Shown here in pieces: positions 7,382 to 13,985 of a stretch of 25,508 nucleotides of DNA. The notes beneath the pieces were generated by a model, which made no database searches, was not told the DNA's origin, and was given only the letters and a program-made list of their open reading frames with translations. A program made the translations under genes and the position numbers. Within the stretch, counting starts at the first letter, position 1; each line of letters starts with the position of its first letter. Source of the stretch: Streptomyces bicolor. GTDB lineage: Bacteria > Actinomycetota > Actinomycetes > Streptomycetales > Streptomycetaceae. The stretch is from positions 1-25,508 of the forward strand of contig NZ_JOFS01000061.1 of assembly GCF_000719285.1 (NCBI RefSeq), read 5' to 3'.

Positions 7382-8218
7382 ATGGTCAGGCCCGCAAACG
7401 CCGACAACCATCCGGCCGGACAGATGGCCGGGCCCGAGGCGGAGGGGGAAGTCTTAGCGGGGCTGGCACGGGAGCTGGCCGACGCTGCCCGAACCGGCGT
7501 TCCTGTCCGGTCGCTGTCGAAGCGCTTTCCGGGCCTGGCCCTTCAGGACGCCTACCGCATCCAGCGGATCAACCTGGAGGAACGGGTTTCGGCAGGGGGC
7601 CGGGTCGCCGGCCATAAGATCGGACTGACCTCGGCCGCGATGCAGGAACAGATGGGCATTGACGAGCCCGACTCCGGAGTCGTTCTGACCAGCATGGTCG
7701 CCTCCAGCGGATCCCGGCTGCGGTCGGCCGACTTCATGAACCCCAGGATCGAGACCGAGATCGCCTTCCGGCTCAGTCACGACCTGGCCGAGGCCTCGGA
7801 CCTGGGCACCGTCCGTTCGGCTGTGGGCGAGGTGTTCCTCGCGTTCGAGGTCCTCGACACCGTCTTCGCCGACTGGAACATCACGCTGGTCGACAGCATC
7901 GCCGACAACGCCGCCTGCGCCGGCGTCATCACCGGCAGTCCCGTCCCGTTCGATCCAGTCTGGGACCTCGCTGCCGAGCAGATACGGGCGGAAGCCGATG
8001 GGAAGGTGGTCGCGACCGGTGAGGGGCGCGACATCCTCGGCAACCCGCTGCTGGCGCTGGCATGGCTGACGCACCGTCTGCCCGTGTTGGGCACACCCCT
8101 GCGCGCTGGAGACATCGTCCTGGCCGGTTCCGTACACGCGAGCCTGCCGCTCACCCCCGGAACAGACTTCCGGGCCACTTCCACCCGGCTTCCCGCCATC
8201 GACCTGCAGGTCCTGTGA
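7382..8218 (+). CDS. 2-keto-4-pentenoate hydratase family protein (MhpD/HpcG-like)
   Basis: The 278-residue protein matches the 2-hydroxypenta-2,4-dienoate / 2-oxohept-3-ene-1,7-dioate hydratase family. Characteristic segments are AYRIQRINLEERV, GRVAGHKIGLTSAAMQEQMG, NPRIETEIAFRLSHDL (Glu residues that bind the divalent metal) and SIADNAACAGVITG, followed by GNPLLALAWL and GDIVLAGSVHASLPL. In the known pathway the enzyme adds water to 2-hydroxypentadienoate to give 4-hydroxy-2-oxovalerate. The reaction is reversible in principle, and some relatives are decarboxylases. The start at 7382 is preceded by GGAGG (7371-7375). The next two enzymes of the classical pathway follow directly. Confidence 0.9.
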   Translation: MVRPANADNHPAGQMAGPEAEGEVLAGLARELADAARTGVPVRSLSKRFPGLALQDAYRIQRINLEERVSAGGRVAGHKIGLTSAAMQEQMGIDEPDSGVVLTSMVASSGSRLRSADFMNPRIETEIAFRLSHDLAEASDLGTVRSAVGEVFLAFEVLDTVFADWNITLVDSIADNAACAGVITGSPVPFDPVWDLAAEQIRAEADGKVVATGEGRDILGNPLLALAWLTHRLPVLGTPLRAGDIVLAGSVHASLPLTPGTDFRATSTRLPAIDLQVL

Positions 8219-8243
8219 CCTGCCACCCACACAGGGGGCACAC

Positions 8244-9134
8244 ATGCCATCGAACACCGTGCACGCCGCTGTCCTCGGCTCCGGCTTACTGGGGCTCGAC
8301 CTGGTCGAGCGCATGCAGAACTCCCCGCACCTGAGCTGCGAGCTCGTCGTCGGCCGCACCAGCCACAGCCGCGGACTGGCTCAAGCCGCCGAGCTGGGCT
8401 GCGCCATCGCAGCGGGCGGCGTCGCCGCGCTCCTCGACTCCGGCCAGAGGTTCGACATCGTCTTCGACGCCACGAACGCCTTCGAGCACCCCGAGCACTG
8501 GGCGCGGCTCGCCGGCACCGGCGCGGTCCTCATCGACCTCACCCCCACCAGTGGCGGTGCGCTGATCGTGCCGACCGTGAACGGCGACCAGGCCGCCGCC
8601 CACCAGCACATCGGCCTCGTCTCCTGCGGCGGTCAGGCCTCGATCCCCGTCCTGCACGCCCTTGCCCAGCACTACTGTCCCGAGTACGTGGAGATGGTGG
8701 CCACGGCCGCCAGCGTCAGCGTGGGCTGGGCCAGCCGTCTCAACCTCGACGAGTTCGTGGAGACGACCGAGGGCGCGATCCGCTGGTTCACCGGGGCCGG
8801 CGAGGCCAAAACGATGCTGAACATCTCCGCAGCCGCACCACCGCCGCCGTTCCGTATCGCCATGACGATGGTGTCTCCCGGCGTCGAGCAGGACCAGGTG
8901 CGTGAGGTCGTGGAAGCGGCTGCGGCGGCCATGCGGACCGTCGTGCCCGGCTACCGGATCACCTCGTGCACCGTCACCGGCGACACGGCCCGTGTCATCG
9001 CGGAGGTGACCGCCACCCGCAACCGGATGCCGGTACACGCCGGGAACCTCGAAGTGATCAGCGCCGCCGCCATCTACGCGGCCGAGCAGCACGCCCTCAA
9101 CAAGGTCCCCGCGTTGAAGGAGCTCGCCCGATGA
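8244..9134 (+). CDS. Acylating acetaldehyde dehydrogenase (MhpF/BphJ/NikA family)
   Basis: The 296-residue protein begins with a Rossmann motif, [17 protein letters not shown], for NAD(P). The catalytic cysteine is C128 in [12 protein letters not shown]. The family reaction is aldehyde + NAD + CoA to acyl-CoA + NADH, with the aldehyde channelled from the partner aldolase. Two otherwise conserved active-site stretches are unusual: the S-x-G-P-G-T-R segment is SVGWASR here, and the L-N-P-A-E-P-P segment is [11 protein letters not shown]. This may mean a substrate other than acetaldehyde. The gene ends in an ATGA overlap with the aldolase gene, as in bona fide aldolase-dehydrogenase pairs. Confidence 0.9.
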   Translation: MPSNTVHAAVLGSGLLGLDLVERMQNSPHLSCELVVGRTSHSRGLAQAAELGCAIAAGGVAALLDSGQRFDIVFDATNAFEHPEHWARLAGTGAVLIDLTPTSGGALIVPTVNGDQAAAHQHIGLVSCGGQASIPVLHALAQHYCPEYVEMVATAASVSVGWASRLNLDEFVETTEGAIRWFTGAGEAKTMLNISAAAPPPPFRIAMTMVSPGVEQDQVREVVEAAAAAMRTVVPGYRITSCTVTGDTARVIAEVTATRNRMPVHAGNLEVISAAAIYAAEQHALNKVPALKELAR

Positions 9135-10150
9135 CCGCCCAGAGCCAGGTGATCGTGCACGACCCCACCCTGCGCGACGGCCAGCACGCCGTGCGGCACC
9201 AGCTGGATGCCGGGCAGATCCGCGGCTACGCCGCAGCCGTCGACGCAGCCGGTGTCCCCGTGGTCGAAGTCGGCCACGGCAACGGCATCGGGGCGTCCTC
9301 CCTGCAGGTGGGCCGCAGCAGGATCAGCGACGACGAGATGCTCGCCACCGCCCGCGAGGCCCTCGCCCACAGCAGACTGGCCACCCTCATGCTGCCCGGC
9401 TGGGCAACGACCGCCGATCTGCGCAAGGCCGTCCGCCACGGCGTGGACGTGGTGCGGGTGGCCGCCCACTGCACCGAGGCCAGCGTCACCGCACGCCATC
9501 TGGGCGCCATCCGCGAGCTCGGCGCCGAGGCGCAGGGCGTGCTGCTGATGAGCCACATGGCCAGCCCCGGAGAACTCGCCGAGCAGTGCGCCCTGATGGT
9601 CGGCTACGGGGCGCAGGCGGTGTGCATCTTCGACAGCGCCGGCCACTACCTGCCGGGCGACGTCACCGCCCGGATCACCGCCATCACCGCTGCGGTAGAC
9701 GTGCCGGTGGCGTTCCATGGGCACAACAACCTCGGGATGGCCGTGGCGAACTCAGTCGCGGCCGGCGAGGCCGGCGCCCGCACGATCGACGCGTGCGCGC
9801 GGGGATTCGGCGCGGGCGCGGGCAACACCCAGCTGGAAGTTCTCGTTGCCGTGCTGGAGCGCTACGGCTACCGGACCGGAATCGACCTGCGGCGCCTGGC
9901 CGACGCCGCCGATCTCGCCGAGCGGACGCTGATGCCCGTCCCGCCGACGATCGACTCCACCAGTCTCGTATCCGGGCTGGCCGGGGTGTTCTCCGGGTTC
10001 AAAAGGCCCGTCCTGGCCGCCGCCGAGAGCCAGGGAGTGCACCCCTGGGACATCTTCGTCGAGCTCGGCCAGCGCAGGGCCATCGCCGGGCAGGAGGACC
10101 TGATCCCGGAGACGGCGCGCACCCTTGCGGGACAGGGAGCTGGTCGGTGA
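9131..10150 (+). CDS. 4-hydroxy-2-oxovalerate aldolase family protein (MhpE/BphI/NikB family)
   Basis: The 339-residue TIM-barrel aldolase carries [17 protein letters not shown] (R15, D16 and H19 correspond to the catalytic and metal-site residues of BphI) and the metal-binding [14 protein letters not shown] with H196 and H198. It ends with the family's GVFSGFKRP and GQEDLIPE regions. The family splits 4-hydroxy-2-oxo acids into pyruvate (or 2-oxobutyrate) and an aldehyde, or runs in the condensing direction. The start is the ATG overlapping the dehydrogenase stop. An upstream extension of the open frame is a shadow of that gene. HGHNN replaces the HAHxN form of typical catabolic enzymes, a modest divergence. 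Confidence 0.9.
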   Translation: MTAQSQVIVHDPTLRDGQHAVRHQLDAGQIRGYAAAVDAAGVPVVEVGHGNGIGASSLQVGRSRISDDEMLATAREALAHSRLATLMLPGWATTADLRKAVRHGVDVVRVAAHCTEASVTARHLGAIRELGAEAQGVLLMSHMASPGELAEQCALMVGYGAQAVCIFDSAGHYLPGDVTARITAITAAVDVPVAFHGHNNLGMAVANSVAAGEAGARTIDACARGFGAGAGNTQLEVLVAVLERYGYRTGIDLRRLADAADLAERTLMPVPPTIDSTSLVSGLAGVFSGFKRPVLAAAESQGVHPWDIFVELGQRRAIAGQEDLIPETARTLAGQGAGR

Positions 10151-11007
10151 TGCAGACGATGGCCCCGGCCGGGGTGTGGTTCGTCACGCCCGGCCACGAC
10201 TCAGCGCGCTTCCCGAGCGCGCACGGCTGCGGCGCGGACGTCGCCCTGGTCGACCTCGAGGACTCCGTGCCCGCCGAGGTGAAGCCGCAGGCCCGGCGGG
10301 CCGCCGCCGCGTTCTTCACCGCCCCCACGGCGGCCGGTCGTGTCCTCGGGGTCCGGATCAGTTCTCCCACCACCCGCGACGGCGTCCTCGACCTGACGGC
10401 CATCGCCGACTATCCGGTCCGGCCGGACGTCGTGCTGATTCCCAAGGTCGAGTCGGCCCGGGACTTCGAAATCGCCGCCGGGACACTCGACGCTCCCGAC
10501 TACAGGCCGCACCTGTATGCGCTGATCGAGACGCCGCGAGCGCTGGAGGAGCTGCCGTCGATCGTGCGGGCCGAGCGCATCGCCGGGGTGGTGTTCGGGA
10601 CGGCCGACTACGCGACGGCCATCGGCTCCTCCAAGGGCTGGGAAGCGATGCTGCATGCCCGCTCCTCGCTTGTCACCAGCGCCGCCGCCGGCATCTGCGC
10701 CATCGACTCCCCGTTCTTCGACCTGGACGACCTGGACGGGCTGCGGGTCGAAGCCGAACGCGCCAAGGGGCTGGGCTTCGCCGGGAAGTGCTGTGTCCAC
10801 CCCCGCCAGCTCCCCGCCGTCACAGAGGTGTTCACCCCGACGGACGAGGAAGTCGACGCCGCCCGCACCATCGTGGCCGCCGCCCACCGGGCGAGCGGCC
10901 GCATCGTCCGCGTCGACGGACAGATGATCGGCCCACCCATGGTCAAAGCCGCCCGGGCTCTGCTGGCCCGCGTGGATGGCCGCGCGCCGCGCGAGGTGAG
11001 CGCGTGA
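10150..11007 (+). CDS. HpcH/HpaI aldolase / CitE-like lyase
   Basis: The 285-residue protein belongs to the citrate lyase beta-subunit-like group, which includes malyl-CoA, beta-methylmalyl-CoA and citramalyl-CoA lyases and thioesterases. Visible motifs are ADVALVDLEDSVP, VLIPKVESARDFE, YALIETPRALEELP with a metal-binding Glu, VFGTADYATAIG, and the C-terminal GKCCVHPRQLP loop. The reaction would be Mg-dependent C-C cleavage or formation with an acyl-CoA and an oxo acid such as pyruvate or glyoxylate. The ATG at 10150 overlaps the aldolase stop (TGATG). A GTG 3 bases earlier is an alternative start. Pairing with a MaoC hydratase immediately downstream resembles mesaconyl-/methylmalyl-CoA modules. 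Confidence 0.88.
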   Translation: MQTMAPAGVWFVTPGHDSARFPSAHGCGADVALVDLEDSVPAEVKPQARRAAAAFFTAPTAAGRVLGVRISSPTTRDGVLDLTAIADYPVRPDVVLIPKVESARDFEIAAGTLDAPDYRPHLYALIETPRALEELPSIVRAERIAGVVFGTADYATAIGSSKGWEAMLHARSSLVTSAAAGICAIDSPFFDLDDLDGLRVEAERAKGLGFAGKCCVHPRQLPAVTEVFTPTDEEVDAARTIVAAAHRASGRIVRVDGQMIGPPMVKAARALLARVDGRAPREVSA

Positions 11008-11540
11008 CCGCCAGCATCCCCGCGCCCGCGGGGTACCGGCGGATCAGGGAGGGCCGCTACCGGGAAGTGGTGGGCTTGGGCTACCCGGACCTGGTGGAGG
11101 GGCTGGTCATCGAGCACCGGCCCGGGCGCACCGTCACCGAGGCCGACAACGTCGTGATGACCACGCTCGGCGGCAACGATGCCCCGATCCACACCGACGC
11201 CCGCTACAGCGCTCTCACCGAATGGGGCAGGCCCCTGGTGTGCAGCAGCATCACCCTCCACATCGTCGGCGGGATGACCGTACGCAGCACTAGCGGCCTG
11301 ACCCTCGCCAACCTCGGATTCGAGGAGATCCGCTTTACCCACCCCGTGTTCGTGGGCGACACCCTCTACGCAGAGACGGAGATCACCGGCCGCCGCCTGT
11401 CCCAAAGCCGCCCGGACACCGGGATCGTCACGAGCCGCACGACCGGCCACAACCAGGACGGCAAGACCGTGGTGACGTTCACGCGCAGCTTCCTCGTCCC
11501 TGTCGACGCTGATGCCGTGCGCGACCGGACCAACTACTAG
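11004..11540 (+). CDS. MaoC family dehydratase/hydratase
   Basis: The 178-residue protein is a single hot-dog domain. The hydratase 2 motif is GGNDAPIHTDARYSA, with the catalytic pair D59 and H63. Then come the SITLHIVGGMTV region and the lid strand FTHPVFVGDTLYAETEI, typical of mesaconyl-CoA or R-specific enoyl-CoA hydratases. It probably hydrates or dehydrates the CoA thioester made or used by the CitE-like enzyme, for example a mesaconyl/methylmalyl-type pair. The GTG start overlaps the stop of the preceding gene by GTGA, indicating translational coupling. The substrate is not readable from sequence. Confidence 0.88.
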   Translation: MTASIPAPAGYRRIREGRYREVVGLGYPDLVEGLVIEHRPGRTVTEADNVVMTTLGGNDAPIHTDARYSALTEWGRPLVCSSITLHIVGGMTVRSTSGLTLANLGFEEIRFTHPVFVGDTLYAETEITGRRLSQSRPDTGIVTSRTTGHNQDGKTVVTFTRSFLVPVDADAVRDRTNY

Positions 11541-11554
11541 AAAGGGGAGGCGAC

Positions 11555-11578
11555 ATGCTGATGCGATCCGGATTGTGA
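11555..11578 (+). other. Seven-codon leader frame in front of the Eis-type gene
   Basis: A strong GGGGAGG site (11544-11550) is followed after 4 bases by ATG, which opens the frame MLMRSGL and stops at 11576-11578. That TGA overlaps the GTG (11575-11577) of the next gene as GTGA. It is either a translationally coupled leader, or the original start of the acetyltransferase separated from it by a one-base deletion near 11563-11568. Restoring a base would give a continuous M-L-M-x-IRIVKADHELW start. Confidence 0.4.
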
Positions 11579-12720
11579 AGGCCGACCACGAGTTGTGGCA
11601 GCAGTACGACGCCCTCGCCACCCGCAGCTACGGCCATCCCGTGGACGACATCACCCGCCTGAGCCAGCAAGCGGACATCCGCGTCGCCGTCCGGGACGGA
11701 CGCGTCATCGCTGGCGGCCTCGGCCTCCTCGTCCCGCAGTTCTTCGGCGGGGCCCCCGTGCCCTCCGCCCTGCTCAGCGCCGGGTGCGTCGCCCCGGAGG
11801 AACGCGGCGCCCGCCTCTCCGTCGACATGCTCGCCGAACGGCTCCGCCACTTGCGCGACCGCGGCGCTGTGATCTCCACGCTGTGGACGACATCGAGCGG
11901 GTACGTTCGCCGCCTCGGCTGGGAGGCCCCCGTCCCCGTGTTCGCATGGTCCATCGCCACCGAGGACCTCAAACGGGCCTTCACCCGCTCGGGGATGCCC
12001 ATCGAGCATGGCCGTACAACGGAAGCCGACGAGCTGCAACGCTGCCTGGCCAGGCAGTGGAACGGGCCCGTGCAGCGCCCGGACTGGTGGCCCGCCTGGA
12101 TCGACGGCAAGCAACAGCTGACCACCTACCGGTTCGGCCCGGCGCAGTCCCCCACAGGGCTGCTGTCCTTCGCTATGAAGCGCAGCGAGCGGCACGGGAT
12201 GCAGCTGACCGTGCACGACTTCTGGGCCGCAGACGCGGACACCGTGGGCGAGATGATGGCATTCCTCGCCAGCCACAACACGCGGGCGCCTGTCATCCAC
12301 TTCCGGCGCTCCGCCCTCCCCCCGTACCCGGCGCTGCTGCACACCCTCCAGCGGTACCGGCCGAAGGCGGAGGCGTGGCACCCGTGGACGCTCCGCATCC
12401 TCGACCCGGAGGAAGCGGTGCGGCTGCGGGGCTGGCCGGATGACCTCGACATCGCCGTGCCCGTGGACATCGAGGGCGCGGACGGCGGGAGCTGGGACCA
12501 GTACCTCCTCGAAGTGAAAGGCGGCGCCGGACAGATCACCAAGACGCACACCGCTGGTGAAGTCCGCCTCACCCGACGGCAACTGGCCGTCTGGTACGCC
12601 GGCGGCTACCGGACGGCGGCCGCAGCCCGCCTCGCGGGGGTAGCCGCCAGATCCGACACGGCGCTCAGCACACTCATCCGGACCACAGAGCACGAACCCT
12701 GGTTGCCCGACCACTTCTAG
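11575..12720 (+). CDS. Eis-type GNAT N-acetyltransferase
   Basis: The protein of about 381 residues has the three-part layout of the enhanced-intracellular-survival family. An N-terminal GNAT domain contains LLSAGCVAPEERGARLSVDM and TLWTTSSGYVRRLGWEAPV. A second GNAT-like domain follows (residues about 150-280), and then a C-terminal SCP2-like domain with DDLDIAVPVDIEGADGG and EVRLTRRQLAVWYAGGYRTA. It ends in Phe, whose terminal carboxylate is catalytic in characterised Eis enzymes. Members acetylate amines of aminoglycosides, lysine or peptides; the substrate here is unknown. The only in-frame start near the ribosome binding site is GTG 11575, without its own good site. The gene follows the MaoC gene by about 34 bases and probably belongs to the operon. 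Confidence 0.85.
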   Translation: MKADHELWQQYDALATRSYGHPVDDITRLSQQADIRVAVRDGRVIAGGLGLLVPQFFGGAPVPSALLSAGCVAPEERGARLSVDMLAERLRHLRDRGAVISTLWTTSSGYVRRLGWEAPVPVFAWSIATEDLKRAFTRSGMPIEHGRTTEADELQRCLARQWNGPVQRPDWWPAWIDGKQQLTTYRFGPAQSPTGLLSFAMKRSERHGMQLTVHDFWAADADTVGEMMAFLASHNTRAPVIHFRRSALPPYPALLHTLQRYRPKAEAWHPWTLRILDPEEAVRLRGWPDDLDIAVPVDIEGADGGSWDQYLLEVKGGAGQITKTHTAGEVRLTRRQLAVWYAGGYRTAAAARLAGVAARSDTALSTLIRTTEHEPWLPDHF

Positions 12721-12898
12721 ATTCTGTGCGCCGGGATTCAGCGGTGGACGGCGTCTTTTCTCGGGTGTCGGCGGATGTGCATGCCGCAGGGCGGGACGAG
12801 ATGGTGAGCAGCGCATTCGCCACCGTGGTCCGTCCGGCCTCACAGCCGCCGAGCGAGACGTCACGAGTACAGCGCCCGCAGGCCTGCATGCCCAGGCC

Positions 12899-13173
12899 AT
12901 GGCTTCTGGGCCGAGACGAGCGCTGGCCCTCGCCTTCCACCAGGCCGTCCTCGATGACCGTGACGCGCTGACCGCCACAATCTCCCGACTGCGTGAGCTG
13001 GCCCAGGACGGGGACTACGCCTACTACATCGACATCGCATCCTTCATAGTCGACCTCCCGCAATCCCCACCGTGCACACTGCGCCGCAATGGCTGGAGAG
13101 TGAACACGCCACCCACGCACGGTGGCGCGAACTCGTCACCGCCCGGCGCGATCACCTGCGCGCTACCCGGTGA
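12899..13173 (+). pseudogene. Small unidentified gene, probably frameshifted
   Basis: One frame reads ALALAFHQAVLDDRDALTA, SRLRELAQDGDYAYYIDI and ASFIVDLPQ. A second frame, starting near 13070, continues with APQWLESEHATHARWRELV and TARRDHLRATR before TGA at 13171-13173. Both parts have strongly GC-rich third positions and read like one small helical protein, so a single indel near 13065-13075 probably split it. The same first frame is open upstream to at least 12800 (GLTAAERDV), so the true start is unclear. I do not recognise the family. Confidence 0.4.
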
Positions 13174-13209
13174 AGCGCGGACGGGCCCCGCCCTCGTGTC
13201 CCCAGCGGG

Positions 13210-13550
13210 CTACCGGGTCTGCGTCGCGTTACTGGAGGACTCTCCGGGTTCAGGCAGCGGCCTCTTCGGTACTGCGTTCTCGATGGGCGCCGGCTTGTCC
13301 GGTAGCCGCCGAGCGATGCCGGTTGCGATGAGCGCTACGCCAGCGAGCGTGGTGGCCACCAGGCCTGGCCCGGTGAGAGCGAGCAACTGGCCGCCGACTG
13401 CTGAGCCTGCTGCGGACCCCAGGGTTGTAGCCCGAGCCAAGCCAGACGTTGGCTTCGGCATGCCGTGAGGGGTCGATCCGCTCGTCGACGAGGATGTACA
13501 GCTGGCCCCACACCGGAACGTTCGAGCGGTGCGAGACTTCCTGCAGCTCA
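13210..13550 (-). pseudogene. C-terminal remnant of an MFS transporter
   Basis: The minus strand encodes VWGQLYILVDERIDPSRHAE followed by ANVWLGSGYN. Then, in a shifted frame, it reads LGSAAGSAVGGQLLALTG and VATTLAGVALIATGIARR. This is the arrangement of the last two transmembrane helices of a major facilitator superfamily exporter, with the cytoplasmic loop D-E-R-I-D-P-S-R-H-A-E-A between them. The frame changes near 13430, and nothing corresponding to the first ten helices is present upstream. A short hydrophilic tail precedes the stop at 13210. It cannot make a functional transporter. Confidence 0.55.
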
Positions 13551-13645
13551 GCGCGTAATGCCCTGGGGCCAGATCCGCGCATACGACCTGCCCGCCAGCC
13601 ACTCGCCACGACGCCGCATCCGGCCGGCATGAAGGGGCGGATCCG

Positions 13646-13846
13646 ATGACCACCGATGCTGGGCTCCCGTCGGTCAGAGAGTCCCTCCAGCTCGCGCTCC
13701 TGTCCGAGCCCGACGGCAGCCCGCTGGTCGACGAGCTCGCCGAAGCCGCCGCCGACCACTACCACTTGAACTACAGCCGGCACCCCGCCGTCCGCGCGCG
13801 GCTGCAGGCGTACACTGCTGGCAAATCACCTTTTGAATTATTTTAA
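13646..13846 (+). CDS. Small hypothetical protein, 66 residues
   Basis: The frame encodes an acidic, helical peptide with SVRESLQLALLSEPDGSPLV and ELAEAAADHYHLNYSRHPAV, ending KSPFELF. Codon use is GC3-rich except for the last codons, where the DNA becomes strikingly AT-rich (13825-13846). A purine-rich site (GAAGGGGCGG) lies about 6 bases before the ATG. I do not recognise the family. It lies 139 bases upstream of the hybrid kinase gene in the same orientation and may be co-transcribed with it, unless the hairpin directly after its stop terminates transcription. Confidence 0.5.
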   Translation: MTTDAGLPSVRESLQLALLSEPDGSPLVDELAEAAADHYHLNYSRHPAVRARLQAYTAGKSPFELF

Positions 13847-13865
13847 CCCTGCAATTCCGGCAGGG
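13847..13865 (+). terminator. Small stem-loop after the 66-residue gene
   Basis: CCCTGC (13847-13852) pairs with GCAGGG (13860-13865) across a 7-base loop, directly after the TAA stop. There is no U-tract on the plus strand. Streptomyces terminators often lack one, so termination is possible but weakly supported. Confidence 0.3.
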
Positions 13866-13985
13866 GCGTAGCCAGAACCGTCGGATCCGGCGTCCGATCT
13901 GCCCGCAAGGTCCGCAGTGAGTGGCCGTCGGCAACCTTAGGAGGGCGCGCGCGGATGAGATAGGCGCCAGGAGGAAGATTTCTCG

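Noticed and set aside
8286..9092. Minus-strand frame of 268 codons opposite the aldehyde dehydrogenase
   Set aside because: Gly/Asp/Arg-rich antisense shadow; the plus-strand protein is a clear enzyme with its catalytic Cys.
11479..12978. Minus-strand frame of 499 codons opposite the Eis-type gene
   Set aside because: Long because GC-rich antisense frames lack stops; composition is shadow-like and the plus strand encodes a clear three-domain acetyltransferase.
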